In this document: positions 25,115 through 33,544 of the stretch, piece by piece
Layout of the letters: every line of letters starts with the position of its first letter
Numbering within the stretch: the stretch's first letter is position 1
NCBI RefSeq assembly: GCF_016863175.1
Contig: NZ_BOOJ01000010.1
Location: forward strand, 55,631 to 119,630
Direction of reading: 5' to 3'
DNA length: 64,000 nt
DNA from: Paraplanobispora siamensis
GTDB lineage: Bacteria; Actinomycetota; Actinomycetes; Streptosporangiales; Streptosporangiaceae
Made by a program: the position numbers and the translations under genes
Notes under the pieces: generated by a model
Told to the model about the DNA's origin: nothing
The model's input: the letters and a program-made list of their open reading frames with translations, nothing else
Databases searched by the model: none

Positions 25115-25705
25115 ATGGGAAAGGTGATCGCGAGCGCGACGGTGTCGCTGGACGGGTTCATCGCCGACGAGTCGGATAAGGTGGGCCCGCTCTTCGACTG
25201 GTACGGCAACGGGGACGTCCCCTTCAACGGCGGCGACCCGGAGCGGGTCTTCCACGTGTCGGCCGCCAGCGCCGCGTACATGGAGCGGACCTGGCCGCGG
25301 ATCGGAGCGGCCGTGATCGGACGCCGTCTGTTCGACCTCACCAACGGCTGGAACGGCCGCCCCGCGGCCGGTGACGCCGTCTTCGTGGTGACCCACGAGC
25401 CGCCGGCGGACTGGCCCTTCCCCGATGCGCCGTTCACGTTCGTCACAGACGGCTTGGCGGGCGCGATCGCCCGGGCCAGGACCGCCGCCGGGGACAAGGA
25501 CGTGTCGCTGACCGGCGGCGACCTGCTCGGCCAGGCCCTGGCCGCCGGTCTGGTGGACGAACTCCAGGTCGACCTGGTCCCGGTGGTCTTCGGCAAGGGC
25601 GTACGGTTCTTCGGCGCGTACGACGGTCCGCTGGTGCTCCTCGGCGACCCGGAGATCGTCCAAGGCGACCGCGTCACTCATCTGCGATACGACGTGCGCC
25701 GATAG
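25115..25705 (+). CDS. Dihydrofolate reductase / RibD C-terminal family protein
   Basis: The 196-residue protein has ATVSLDGFIAD at the N-terminus, GRRLFDLTNGW in the middle and VSLTGGDLLGQALAAGLVDELQVDLVPVV near the C-terminus, with the Gly-Gly NADPH-binding turn. The family comprises RibD-like reductases that use NADPH; many single-domain actinobacterial copies have unproven substrates. GGAAAGGA precedes the ATG at 25115 by about 9 nt. It is convergent with the following membrane-protein gene, 12 nt apart. Confidence 0.85.
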   Translation: MGKVIASATVSLDGFIADESDKVGPLFDWYGNGDVPFNGGDPERVFHVSAASAAYMERTWPRIGAAVIGRRLFDLTNGWNGRPAAGDAVFVVTHEPPADWPFPDAPFTFVTDGLAGAIARARTAAGDKDVSLTGGDLLGQALAAGLVDELQVDLVPVVFGKGVRFFGAYDGPLVLLGDPEIVQGDRVTHLRYDVRR

Positions 25706-25717
25706 CGCGCGCTCGGC

Positions 25718-26464
25718 TCACACGTGGGCGGTTCTCTCCGGCCGGAGCAGCCGGGCCACCCCGGCGGCGTTCAGGGCTCTGCCCCAGAGCGTGAGGACGA
25801 CGAGCCACTGGGCCCACATCACCGCGCTCATCTGGCCGGAGAGCAGGTTCTGCGCACCGGCGAACGGGGTGAGCCAGTCCTGGGCGGGGCGCAGGGCTTC
25901 CACGTTGCCCAGCGCGTACCACAGACCCAGCGGCAGCACGATGGTGGCGAGGCAGGCGATGACGGGCGAGCGCAGCAACAGGCCCAGCCCGGTACCGGTC
26001 AGCTGGGCGAGGGCCTGCACCAGCACGCCGCCCACCGCGATGGCCCCGGCGTGATCCCACGCGGCGGGGGCGGTGGACGGAACGACCGCGAGGGCGGCGG
26101 CGCAGACCAGGAAGCCGAAGGCGCCGACGGCCGCGGCCAGCAGGACCGCTCCCAGCAGGGTGGGGGCGATCCGGGTCGTACGGGACGCCCGGCGCAGGTC
26201 GTGGGCGAGCAGGACGCCGAAGAACGGCACGGTGACGGACATCAGGAGCTGCACCGCCTGCGACAGTCCGGCGAGCGTCCGCTCGGCGGGCGGCAACGCC
26301 GCGGCCAGCGCCGCGGCGGCGGACAGGCCCAGCAGAAGGGTGATCGCGAGCAGCCACCGCCGGGACCGGGTGCCGACGGCGCGCCGGATCACGCCGAAGG
26401 TCTCCTCGCCCGGGCCGGTGGGCACTTCGCCGGTGCTTGAGGTGCTTGAGGTGTGCTGCTGCAA
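25718..26464 (-). CDS. Six-segment membrane protein, ABC-2 permease-like
   Basis: The 248-residue protein has a 35-residue hydrophilic N-terminus, then about six hydrophobic segments; the spacing and the LRSPVIACLATIVLPLGLWYALG segment recall ABC-2-type permeases. No ATPase gene is adjacent, so this is a weak assignment. The start is TTG at 26464, supported by GGGAGG 7 nt upstream and by no better in-frame ATG. Confidence 0.65.
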   Translation of the reverse strand: MQQHTSSTSSTGEVPTGPGEETFGVIRRAVGTRSRRWLLAITLLLGLSAAAALAAALPPAERTLAGLSQAVQLLMSVTVPFFGVLLAHDLRRASRTTRIAPTLLGAVLLAAAVGAFGFLVCAAALAVVPSTAPAAWDHAGAIAVGGVLVQALAQLTGTGLGLLLRSPVIACLATIVLPLGLWYALGNVEALRPAQDWLTPFAGAQNLLSGQMSAVMWAQWLVVLTLWGRALNAAGVARLLRPERTAHV

Positions 26465-26543
26465 GATCTGGCCTCCCGTCCGTCTTCTCCTGCATGATCT
26501 CTCATCCGGCCGGAGAAGTCATGGGCCGATCTCTCCGGGCGAA

Positions 26544-26569
26544 CCGCCCCGGCCCCGGCCCCGGGGCGG
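26544..26569. terminator. GC-rich hairpin
   Basis: CCGCCCCGG (26544-26552) and CCGGGGCGG (26561-26569) form a 9-bp stem with an 8-nt loop, about 60 nt downstream of the minus-strand secreted protein gene. A terminator is likely. Confidence 0.55.
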
Positions 26570-26628
26570 GCGTGCGGACGGCGGCCGGTCGCCGGGGCGG
26601 TGATGCGGGGTCCGGTGGGGACGGAGCG

Positions 26629-27183
26629 TCAGTTGGCGCAGTCCTGGTTCTTGAGGGCCAGCGCCACCTGGTAGATCTCGCCGTGGGACAGGAGGAAGCG
26701 GTAGGAGGCCTTCGGGTTGCCCGGAACGGTGACGGTGGCGTATCCGCTGTCGCTCTGCTCCAGCTTGGGATAGGCCTTGATCATCTGCCTGGCGGTGGAG
26801 CCGATCTTGATCCCCTGCGGGGTCCTGACGCCCTTGGGCGCGTAGATGATGGCCACGCCGCGCTTCTTGGAGATGAGCATGCCCACGTTGTCGCGGCCGG
26901 CCGGGTACGCCTTCAGGTCCCAGCCGGCGCACGGGCTGTAGCCGGGCTTGCGCACGATCTTCTTCGTCGCGGCGGCCTGCTTGGCGCTCATCCCGAGCCG
27001 CACCCCGCCGAACCCGAACGGCCCCAGCGTGGCGGTCTTGCCGGCGGCGGCGTGCTCGGCGAACGCGGTGGACTCGGCGGACCCGGCAGCCGTCGCGGGC
27101 GCGACACCGCCCAGCAGCCCTCCTCCGACCAGCGCCGTCACCAGCGCCGTACGGCCCAGCCGCCGCGTATTGGTACGTTCCAT
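26629..27183 (-). CDS. Small secreted protein of unknown function
   Basis: The 184-residue protein has a Sec-type signal peptide (RRLGRTALVTALVGGGLL, then APATAA cleavage-like site near residue 33). The mature part of about 150 residues has two Cys (CAGW and the C-terminal CAN) that could pair, and GFGGVRLGMSAKQAA and GIKIGSTARQMIKAYP segments. The repeated G-x-R/K-x-G-x-S/T pattern resembles small secreted actinobacterial proteins without assigned domain. GGAGGGG precedes the ATG at 27183. I do not recognise a specific family. Confidence 0.75.
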   Translation of the reverse strand: MERTNTRRLGRTALVTALVGGGLLGGVAPATAAGSAESTAFAEHAAAGKTATLGPFGFGGVRLGMSAKQAAATKKIVRKPGYSPCAGWDLKAYPAGRDNVGMLISKKRGVAIIYAPKGVRTPQGIKIGSTARQMIKAYPKLEQSDSGYATVTVPGNPKASYRFLLSHGEIYQVALALKNQDCAN

Positions 27184-27304
27184 TTCGATCCCCTCCGTCA
27201 TGGTCATCGGTCGTACGATCATCTGACGGAAGATCCACTGTGAAGGTTCACGACTCCGCCGGAAACATCCGTCTCCTTTCGGCGTGAGCGCCGAAGGCGG
27301 CACT

Positions 27305-27344
27305 CCCCCGGATCGGTACGGCGCCGGCCGTACCGATCCCGGGG
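27305..27344 (-). terminator. Terminator hairpin downstream of mycothiol-isomerase-like gene
   Basis: GGATCGGTACGGC (27310-27322) pairs with GCCGTACCGATCC (27327-27339) around a 4-nt loop. A 1x1 mismatch and four outer C-G pairs extend it. It lies 20 nt after the minus-strand stop at 27365. Confidence 0.7.
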
Positions 27345-27364
27345 AGAGGCTCAGGGCGGTCCGG

Positions 27365-27997
27365 TCACCGGTCCCGCCGGGTGAAACGCGCGGCGGCCTC
27401 GCCGCCGAGGCGGCCCGGCGGGAGCAGGCGGCCGCACACGACGAGCAGCAGGTCCTGGGCCAGACCCCGGACGGGGGCGCCCGTGCCGTGGCTCCAGTCG
27501 AGGTCGGTGGCCTGCAACGTCACTCCCGTGAGGTCGGCTCCGAAGAAGGAGATGTTCTTCGGCCGCATCCCGGACAGCACCACGGCGATCCGGTCGGCGG
27601 GGACGCGGCGGTCGAGTCCCAGGCCCACCGTGATGTCGAGCCCGTGGATGACGTCGTGCGAGAGCGCCCCGTGGACGCCCCCGCCGGGCGGGGTCCACGG
27701 GTGGGCGGCGTTGTCCCGCAGCGACGCGACCAGCTCCGCGGGGGACAGCTCGGCGGCGTCGCGGCGCGCGCACCGGTCGGCCATGCGGTTGAAGTCCCCA
27801 CGGGCCTTGACCAGCTCCAGCAGTGTCCGCGGGAGCGAGGCCCGGAAGGGCATCGTCGTGTGGGCGACCACCTCGCGCACCCGCCAGCCGTCGCACAACG
27901 TGGGCGCGTCCCACTGCTCCGGCCGGAGGGAAGCGAGCAGGTCCGCCTGCTCACGACGTTCCGCCACCACCGCGTCCCGAAGGCGGTCCTCAGTCAT
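27365..27997 (-). CDS. Maleylpyruvate isomerase family mycothiol-dependent enzyme (TIGR03083-like)
   Basis: The 210-residue protein has the conserved helical metal-site motifs: WDAPTLCDGWRVREVVAHTT near residue 35 and GALSHDVIHGLDITVGLG in the middle. His residues in these helices bind zinc in the mycothiol-dependent maleylpyruvate isomerase. The lack of the full second domain and its context do not support aromatic catabolism, so the reaction is unassigned. ATG 27997 is preferred over the adjacent GTG at 28000 because GGGAGG lies 6 nt before it. It is divergent from the sigma factor gene. Confidence 0.82.
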   Translation of the reverse strand: MTEDRLRDAVVAERREQADLLASLRPEQWDAPTLCDGWRVREVVAHTTMPFRASLPRTLLELVKARGDFNRMADRCARRDAAELSPAELVASLRDNAAHPWTPPGGGVHGALSHDVIHGLDITVGLGLDRRVPADRIAVVLSGMRPKNISFFGADLTGVTLQATDLDWSHGTGAPVRGLAQDLLLVVCGRLLPPGRLGGEAAARFTRRDR

Positions 27998-28119
27998 CAC
28001 ATACCTCCCGCATTCGGCGCACCCGCTGTGCGCCTTCCTCCGGGGTACGGAGGCGGAGGCGCAAACTCATCGGTCGGCGCCGGGAAATGTCGTGCCGGGA
28101 CGTGTCGGAGGCGGGGCCT

Positions 28120-29148
28120 ATGGTCGGGGGCGTGGCGGGAATTCACGGGACGGCGGGGGCGGCGGCCGGAGAGGCCTCCCGGCTGGAGCCGTACCGGACC
28201 GAGCTGACCGGTTACTGCTACCGGGTGCTCGGCTCCGGCTTCGAGGCCGAGGACGCCGTGCAGGAGACGCTCCTGCGCGCCTGGCGGTCGTTCGGCCGGT
28301 ACGACGAACGGCGCGCCTCGCTGCGGACGTGGCTCTACAGCATCGCCACCAACGTCTGCCTCGACATGCTGCGCAGCACGCAGCGCCGGGCACTGGCCGT
28401 GGACCTCGGCCCGGCGGCGGAGGGCGGGGCCGACATCGGCCGGCCGCTGCCCGAGCGGGTCTGGGTCCAGCCGGTCCCGGACTCCCTGGTGCTGCCGGCG
28501 GAGGGCGATCCGGAGAGCGACCCGGAGGACGCGGCCGTGCGCCGCGAGACGATCCGCCTGGCGTTCGTCGCCGCGCTGCAGCACCTGCCGCCCCGGCAGC
28601 GGGTCGTGCTGATCCTGCGCGACGTGCTGGCCTTCAGGGCCGAGGAGGTCGCGCAGCTCCTGGAGACCACCGTCGCGTCGGTGACCAGCGCGTTGCAGCG
28701 GGCGCGGGCGACGCTCAGAACCGCCGGCGTCACGCCGGGCGAGCCGTCGCGGCCCGCCGACCCCGCCCAGCGCGAACTGCTCACCCGCTACTGCGCCGCG
28801 TTCGAGCGCCACGACGTCGCCGCGCTCGTTGCCCTGCTCCACGAGGACGCCACGATGTCGATGCCGCCCTTCACCTGGTGGCTCCGCGGACGCGACCGGA
28901 TCAGGCAGGCGCTGCTGGACCCCGCGGCGTCCTGCGCGGGCGCCCGCCTCGTCCCGGTCGCGGCCAACGGCTCGCCGGCGTTCTGGCAGCTGCGGCCCGG
29001 CCCCGGCGGCGCCTACGCGCCCTTCGCGCTGGTCCTCCTCGACGTGTCGGAGGGGTCGATCACCGGCATCACCACCTACCTCGACGCCGACCGGCTGATC
29101 GGCCTGTTCGGCTCGCCGGGCGATCCAGCCGCCGGAGCCCTCACATGA
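28120..29148 (+). CDS. ECF RNA polymerase sigma factor, SigG-like with C-terminal SnoaL-type domain
   Basis: The 342-residue protein has sigma region 2 (YCYRVLGSGFEAEDAVQETLLRAW), region 4 (LPPRQRVVLILRDVLAFRAEEVAQLL) and a C-terminal NTF2/SnoaL-like domain of about 125 residues (LLTRYCAAFERHDVAALVALLHEDATMSMPPF). This layout is the ECF56/SigG or TIGR02960-type group, in which the fused C-terminal domain takes over control in place of a separate anti-sigma protein. The ATG at 28120 follows GGAGG at 28107. The regulon is unknown; the divergent mycothiol-linked gene may be a target. Confidence 0.87.
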   Translation: MVGGVAGIHGTAGAAAGEASRLEPYRTELTGYCYRVLGSGFEAEDAVQETLLRAWRSFGRYDERRASLRTWLYSIATNVCLDMLRSTQRRALAVDLGPAAEGGADIGRPLPERVWVQPVPDSLVLPAEGDPESDPEDAAVRRETIRLAFVAALQHLPPRQRVVLILRDVLAFRAEEVAQLLETTVASVTSALQRARATLRTAGVTPGEPSRPADPAQRELLTRYCAAFERHDVAALVALLHEDATMSMPPFTWWLRGRDRIRQALLDPAASCAGARLVPVAANGSPAFWQLRPGPGGAYAPFALVLLDVSEGSITGITTYLDADRLIGLFGSPGDPAAGALT

Positions 29149-29167
29149 AGTGACCCTCACATGAAGT
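29138..29167 (+). repeat. Tandem 14-bp direct repeat carrying the stop codons of two convergent genes
   Basis: CCCTCACATGAAGT occurs at 29138-29151 and 29154-29167, separated by GA. The sigma factor TGA (29146-29148) lies in the first copy and the antisense TCA stop of the transporter (29157-29159) in the second. Confidence 0.8.
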
Positions 29168-30443
29168 AACGCAGCCATACGTAGCCCCAGGCCATCAGCG
29201 AGCTGAGGGCCGTGACGAGGAGGCCGTACCTGGTGAACTGCCAGAAGGAGATGGGGTGCCCGGAGCGGGCGGCGATGCCGATGGCCACCACGTTGGCGCT
29301 GGCCGCCACCGCGGTGCCGTTCCCGCCGAAGTCGGCGCCCAGGGCGAAGGCCCACCACAGGGACTGGCCGGTGGCCGGGTCGGGGGCCTGCGCCACGATC
29401 CCGTCGACGACGGGCGCCATGGTGGCGACGTAGGGGATGTTGTCGAAGAAGGCGCCCAGCGCCGCGGAGCCGAACAGCAGCGCGGTCGCCGCGCCGAAGT
29501 AGTTGTCGCCCACCGCGCCGATCGCCCAGTCGCCCACGGTGGAGATGACACCGGTGTGCACCAGCCCGGCGACCATGACGAACAGGCCGACGAAGAACAC
29601 CAGAGTCGGCCACTCGACCTCGCGCAGGGTCTCGGAGACGTCGGCGCCCGAGACCAGGATCATCACGCCGGCGCCGACCAGGGCGATGATCGACGGGTCG
29701 ACGTGCACGACGGCGTGCAGCCCGAAGCCGACGATGACGAGGGCCAGGACGGCCAGGCAACGGGCCAGCAGGCGCGGATCGGTGATGGCGCGCCGCTCCT
29801 GCAGGGCCATCACCGCGGCCACCCGGTCGGGGTTGTAGCGGAACGACCTGCGGAACAGCACGCGGGTCAGCAGCACGAACGCGGCGAAGGCGACCACGAC
29901 GATCGGCGCCATGTGGATGAGGAAGTCGTTGAAGGTCAGACCGGCCCGGCTGCCGATGATGATGTTGGGCGGATCGCCGATGAGGGTGGCCGCACCGCCG
30001 ATGTTGGAGGCCAGGACCTCGGCGATGAGGTAGGGCTGGGCGGGAATGTCCAGCCGGTTGCACACGACGATGGTGACCGGGGCGACGAGCATGATCGTGG
30101 TGACGTTGTCCAGGAACGGCGAGGCGACGGCGGTGATGGCCATCAACATGACCATCAGCCGGTACGGCCGGCCCCGGGACTTCTTCGCGGCCCAGATGGC
30201 CAGATAGTCGAAGATCCCGGTCTGCTTGAGAATCCCGACGATGATCATCATGCCCAGTAGCAGGAAGATCACATTCCAGTCGACGCCCTCGTGTTCGGAG
30301 AAGAACACCTCGGAGCCGGGGACCAGACCGAGCACCGCCATGATTCCGGCGGCGACGAGCACCACCTTGACCTTGTCCGCCTTCTCCGTGGCGATGAAGA
30401 AGAACGCCACCACGAAGACGGCCAGCGCGATGAGGGCACTCAT
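29157..30443 (-). CDS. ArsB/NhaD superfamily (SLC13-like) ion transporter
   Basis: The 428-residue protein has about 11 hydrophobic segments. The conserved SPFLDNVTTIMLVAP and VLASNIGGAATLIGDPPNIIIG segments are the hallmark of the IT superfamily (arsenite, citrate, Na+/H+ carriers). The GDPPN motif and length fit ArsB/NhaD-type proteins; the ion is not readable. The ATG at 30443 lacks a Shine-Dalgarno but overlaps (ATGA) the stop of a 41-codon ORF that has one, suggesting coupled translation. A CBS protein and an SPFH-KhtT fusion are encoded upstream on the same strand. Confidence 0.85.
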   Translation of the reverse strand: MSALIALAVFVVAFFFIATEKADKVKVVLVAAGIMAVLGLVPGSEVFFSEHEGVDWNVIFLLLGMMIIVGILKQTGIFDYLAIWAAKKSRGRPYRLMVMLMAITAVASPFLDNVTTIMLVAPVTIVVCNRLDIPAQPYLIAEVLASNIGGAATLIGDPPNIIIGSRAGLTFNDFLIHMAPIVVVAFAAFVLLTRVLFRRSFRYNPDRVAAVMALQERRAITDPRLLARCLAVLALVIVGFGLHAVVHVDPSIIALVGAGVMILVSGADVSETLREVEWPTLVFFVGLFVMVAGLVHTGVISTVGDWAIGAVGDNYFGAATALLFGSAALGAFFDNIPYVATMAPVVDGIVAQAPDPATGQSLWWAFALGADFGGNGTAVAASANVVAIGIAARSGHPISFWQFTRYGLLVTALSSLMAWGYVWLRYFM

Positions 30444-30565
30444 CGCGCCCGCCCCGGCGGTCCGCTGCGGGCGGTGGCCGCGGCGGCCGAGATGACGGGA
30501 CGTGCCGGGTGTGACGGTATGGAGAACCGGGGCACGCCGAAGAGAGCTCGCCGGAAATGGTGCAT
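30440..30565 (-). CDS. 41-residue coupled upstream ORF (leader peptide or microprotein)
   Basis: ATG at 30565 follows GGAGG with a 7-nt spacer, the ideal ribosome binding layout. The frame is open for 41 codons and its TGA overlaps the ATG of the transporter (ATGA at 30443-30440). The peptide begins MHHFRRALFGVPRF, is basic and Pro/Ala/Arg-rich, and has no membrane segment. It could be a translational-coupling leader, since the transporter lacks its own ribosome site. There is no known family. The gap 30444-30749 otherwise holds only a hairpin. Confidence 0.5.
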   Translation of the reverse strand: MHHFRRALFGVPRFSIPSHPARPVISAAAATARSGPPGRAR

Positions 30566-30678
30566 GAGAAGGCCTCCGAACGGTGCGCGCGCCTGTGGAA
30601 CCTCGGCGCGGGAGAGCAGGACCTGGTGATGTACGGCGCGCGCGAAGGCGGGGGCCGGTGACCTATCGCGGGCGGAGC

Positions 30679-30716
30679 GCCGGGCGTCCCGGCCGCGGCG
30701 GTCCGGGACGCCCGGC
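30679..30716. terminator. 14-bp stem hairpin between CBS gene and coupled ORF
   Basis: GCCGGGCGTCCCGG (30679-30692) and CCGGGACGCCCGGC (30703-30716) pair perfectly around a 10-nt loop. It follows the CBS gene (minus strand) and could end its transcript or attenuate read-through into the transporter. There is no U-tract. Confidence 0.6.
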
Positions 30717-30749
30717 CCGGCCCCGGGGGCCAGGACCGCCCGCCCGGGG

Positions 30750-31208
30750 TCAGTCGTCGGGGGCGGCGAGGGCCATGCTGGTGAGCAGCCGGTCCAGAGT
30801 GATCGTTCCGAACAGGACTCCGGTCCTGTCGACCACCGCCACCAGCGGGCTGCGCAGCCGGGCCATGAGAGCCGCCACCTCCAGGAGCGTCGCGTCCAGG
30901 GCCACCGCGGCGGGTCTGATGGGCCGGTTCGGCAGGCAGTCGCCCACCGTCAGCCCGCCCCGCTCCTGCCAGAACAGATCGGCGTGGGCCTCATCGATGG
31001 CCCGGGTGAGCGCCGGGTCCTCCTGGTAGGCGCCCGGGACCGTCATGCGCAGCACCTGGGTGCCCGGGAGCACCACGCGGGGCCGCGAGTCGTCGTCGAC
31101 GACGATCAGTCCCGGCAGGCGGGCCAGTGTCATCACCCGCACCGCCCTGGTGACCGGGTCGTGGACCGTCACCGTCGGCAACTTCACCGCGATATCGCGT
31201 GCCTGCAT
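30750..31208 (-). CDS. CBS-domain pair protein
   Basis: The 152-residue soluble protein consists of two CBS motifs and little else: first [22 protein letters not shown] with [17 protein letters not shown], second [43 protein letters not shown] pairs bind adenine nucleotides and sense energy state or ionic strength, often controlling ion carriers. Its position between an SPFH-KhtT protein and an ArsB/NhaD carrier suggests such a role. The ATG at 31208 follows AAGGGA; the frame is open further upstream without family likeness. Confidence 0.82.
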   Translation of the reverse strand: MQARDIAVKLPTVTVHDPVTRAVRVMTLARLPGLIVVDDDSRPRVVLPGTQVLRMTVPGAYQEDPALTRAIDEAHADLFWQERGGLTVGDCLPNRPIRPAAVALDATLLEVAALMARLRSPLVAVVDRTGVLFGTITLDRLLTSMALAAPDD

Positions 31209-31230
31209 GACACCGTCCCTTCGGGCCGTG

Positions 31231-31243
31231 CGGGTACGACCCG
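31231..31243. promoter_or_regulatory. Small palindrome CGGGT-ACG-ACCCG upstream of CBS gene
   Basis: Perfect 5-bp arms with a 3-nt centre, 23 nt before the CBS start, in the 137-bp gap after the SPFH-KhtT gene. It could be a binding site for a regulator; short GC palindromes are common in this genome. Confidence 0.25.
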
Positions 31244-31345
31244 ATTTCGAGCAATGGCTTCTCACATCCGGAGAGTGCGCGGACGGCACACGCATGGATC
31301 TGTGCTGCGCGTTCGGGAGGGGTGCTCCGGTCCTGCCCCGGCTCG

Positions 31346-31621
31346 TCATGGCGCCCCTCCGGTGAGCGAGGTGAGCCGGTGTTCGAGGTCGGCTATCCGG
31401 TCGGCCAGCGGCCGGACCTGGAGGACCTCGGCGACCTGGCCGGCCTCGTCGCGTTCCATGACGATGGACTGCACAGGCGTGTCGGGGTCGACGGAACCGT
31501 AGACCATCAGGCAGAGCTGGTCCGCGGTGTCGTCGGCCAGCACGCTGAAGCGGTGCCCGCTGCGGGTGGTGAAGTGGTGCAGGGCGCCGATGCCGGGGAC
31601 GGTGGTGCGGTTGATCTCCAT
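31346..31621 (-). CDS. Alternative nested product: stand-alone KhtT-like regulatory subunit from internal start
   Basis: GGAGG lies 6 nt before an in-frame ATG at 31621, inside the SPFH-KhtT frame. Translation from it would give a 91-residue protein matching the N-terminal domain of KhtT-like antiporter regulators, which normally start exactly at this Met. The linker before it looks like a read-through of an ancestral intergenic region. Whether the fusion, the short form or both are made cannot be told from sequence. Confidence 0.45.
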   Translation of the reverse strand: MEINRTTVPGIGALHHFTTRSGHRFSVLADDTADQLCLMVYGSVDPDTPVQSIVMERDEAGQVAEVLQVRPLADRIADLEHRLTSLTGGAP

Positions 31622-32299
31622 GGTGTTCCTCCGTTCGCGGGAGCGGGACGCGGCCGCGGTGGACCCGTCATGACGTGGAGGGGCGGCGGGCCCGTTCTGA
31701 CGTGGAGAGGCGGTGAAGGCCTCCGCCCAGTGGATCAGGCCCGCGCTGAGCGGGACCTCGATCCGGTGGACGTCGACGCCGGTGACCTCGACCCCCCATT
31801 TCCGGGTTCCGGCGGTGATGACGGAGGGCAGGTTCCGCCTCCTGTCGCCGGGCGGCGCGGCCAGCTCCGCCAGTTCGCATCCGGCGACGTACCGGCGCAC
31901 CTCGGCCTCCACCAGGGCGATCAGGGCCGGCTGCACGGAGTCACCGGCCGCGCCGTAACGGATCGGATCGCGCACCGAGGCCAGTACGGCGCCGCTGACC
32001 GTCACCGCCACACCGTCCCTGGTCTCGGCCTCCAGCCAGAGCAGGTCGAGACAGATCGGGCGCAGCGAGACCCGTACGCCCCGCTCCAGGACCGGCAGAG
32101 TGAACACGACCCCCGGTCCGCCCACCCGGGCCGGGCGCCCGCGCCTGGACAGGACGAGGCGCTCGTCGGAGGCGAGGACGCGGACCGTGAAGACGGCGAC
32201 CGCCGCGATCCCGGCCAGCACCAGCGTACCGGCGACCACCCAGGCGGGCAGGACCTCGACGGCGAGCCCCGCCTGCGGACCGGTACTGAGCACGGTCAT
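31346..32299 (-). CDS. SPFH (stomatin/prohibitin-like) protein fused to a KhtT-type regulatory N-domain
   Basis: The 317-residue protein has an N-terminal membrane segment ([21 protein letters not shown], about residues 17-37) and an SPFH/Band 7 domain to about 190 ([22 protein letters not shown], then [15 protein letters not shown]). After a low-complexity linker, the last 91 residues begin [20 protein letters not shown], the start of the cation:proton antiporter regulatory subunit family (KhtT-like). No stop separates the parts. A good ribosome site inside the gene precedes that internal Met. The start at ATG 32299 has GGGGAGGG upstream. Confidence 0.72.
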   Translation of the reverse strand: MTVLSTGPQAGLAVEVLPAWVVAGTLVLAGIAAVAVFTVRVLASDERLVLSRRGRPARVGGPGVVFTLPVLERGVRVSLRPICLDLLWLEAETRDGVAVTVSGAVLASVRDPIRYGAAGDSVQPALIALVEAEVRRYVAGCELAELAAPPGDRRRNLPSVITAGTRKWGVEVTGVDVHRIEVPLSAGLIHWAEAFTASPRQNGPAAPPRHDGSTAAASRSRERRNTMEINRTTVPGIGALHHFTTRSGHRFSVLADDTADQLCLMVYGSVDPDTPVQSIVMERDEAGQVAEVLQVRPLADRIADLEHRLTSLTGGAP

Positions 32300-32494
32300 G
32301 TTCCCTCCCCTTCCACCTGCGCTTTTCCTTCTCTTCCAGCCTGGGCGAGAACGGGCCGTCGCACCATCGGGGCCGGTACCCATCTGTGGCAGGGGGCATC
32401 ATGTAGAAGGGACGGGTGGGAACGGGGCGGGGTGCGGCCTGATGGGGAGCGCTGCGCATGGACAGGGGAGCCCGGTCACAGTGAGGCTGGGAAC

Positions 32495-33544
32495 ATGAGC
32501 GATCGCACCGGGCGGCACCCGGACCGGACCGGCGCCTCCGACGCGCCGCCGTCCGCACCGCCGCCGGCTGCCCGCTCCCGCAGAGCACCGGTGCAGTCCC
32601 TGTTCTGGCGGCTCTTCGCGATCAACGGCCTGGTCTTCACCGCCGGCACGCTCGTCCTGGCGCTCTCCCCGGCCACGGTGTCCTCACCTGTCCTGCTCAC
32701 CGAGGTCCCGGTCCTGACGGTCGGGCTGGCCGTCATCCTGTCCGCCAACGCGCTGCTGCTGCGCAGGAGCCTGGCCCCGCTCGACGCCCTCACCGCGCTC
32801 ATGCAGCGGGTGGACCTGCTCCGTCCCAGCAACCGGCTGGCCGAGAGCGGCAACGGGGACCTCACCCACGTGATCGGAGCCTTCAACGCGATGGTGGAAC
32901 GCCTGGAGACCGAACGCAGCATGACCAGCGCGCACGCCCTGGCCGCCCAGGAGGGCGAACGGCAGCGCATCGCCCGCGAACTGCACGACGAGATCGGCCA
33001 GAGCCTCACCGTGGTGCTGCTCGGCCTCAAACGCACGGCGGACCGTGCCCCGGACGACCTGCGCGAGGAACTGCACGCCATCACTGAGACCGTCCGCGCC
33101 AGCCTGGACGAGGTCCGCCAGGTCGCCCGCAGGCTCCGGCCCGGCGTGCTGGAGGACCTCGGGCTGATCAGCGCCATGAACGCCCTGGCCGCCGACTTCT
33201 CCGAGATGAGCGGCGTCCCGGTGACCCGCCGCCTCGACCCGAAACTGCCCGCCCTGGGCAACGACGCCGAACTCGTGCTGTACCGCATCGCACAGGAGGG
33301 CCTGACCAACGTGGCCCGGCACGCCGGTGCCTCGCGTGTGGAGCTGGAGCTGGGCGGCGGGCCCGGCGCCGTGGTGCTGTCGATCACCGATGACGGCCGC
33401 GGCGGGCCGATCCGGGAGGGCGCGGGCATCCGAGGCATGCGTGAGCGCGCCCTGCTGATCGGCGCCCGGCTGACCGTCCACCACCCGCCGGAGGGCGGGA
33501 CACAGGTGCGCCTGGCCGTACCGCACGGGGGAGAGGCGAAGTGA
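32495..33544 (+). CDS. Sensor histidine kinase (HAMP, HisKA_3), NarL-partner type
   Basis: The 349-residue protein has a Pro/Ala-rich N-terminus and two membrane segments (about 38-60 and 66-90) with a very short external loop, so sensing is probably intramembrane. A HAMP linker and HisKA_3 with ERQRIARELHDEIGQ (phospho-acceptor His164) follow. The ATP lid region is DDGRGG and GIRGMRERALLIGA. It phosphorylates the response regulator whose GTG overlaps its stop (GTGA). It is divergent from the SPFH-KhtT gene, which may be part of its regulon. Confidence 0.88.
   Translation: MSDRTGRHPDRTGASDAPPSAPPPAARSRRAPVQSLFWRLFAINGLVFTAGTLVLALSPATVSSPVLLTEVPVLTVGLAVILSANALLLRRSLAPLDALTALMQRVDLLRPSNRLAESGNGDLTHVIGAFNAMVERLETERSMTSAHALAAQEGERQRIARELHDEIGQSLTVVLLGLKRTADRAPDDLREELHAITETVRASLDEVRQVARRLRPGVLEDLGLISAMNALAADFSEMSGVPVTRRLDPKLPALGNDAELVLYRIAQEGLTNVARHAGASRVELELGGGPGAVVLSITDDGRGGPIREGAGIRGMRERALLIGARLTVHHPPEGGTQVRLAVPHGGEAK

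Noticed and set aside
32300..32494. GGGGCCGGTACCC in the divergent kinase/SPFH promoter as a DevR/DosR box
   Set aside because: It only partly fits the GGGACTTTNGTCCC-type consensus, and the kinase has no GAF domains like DevS. Not enough to call.
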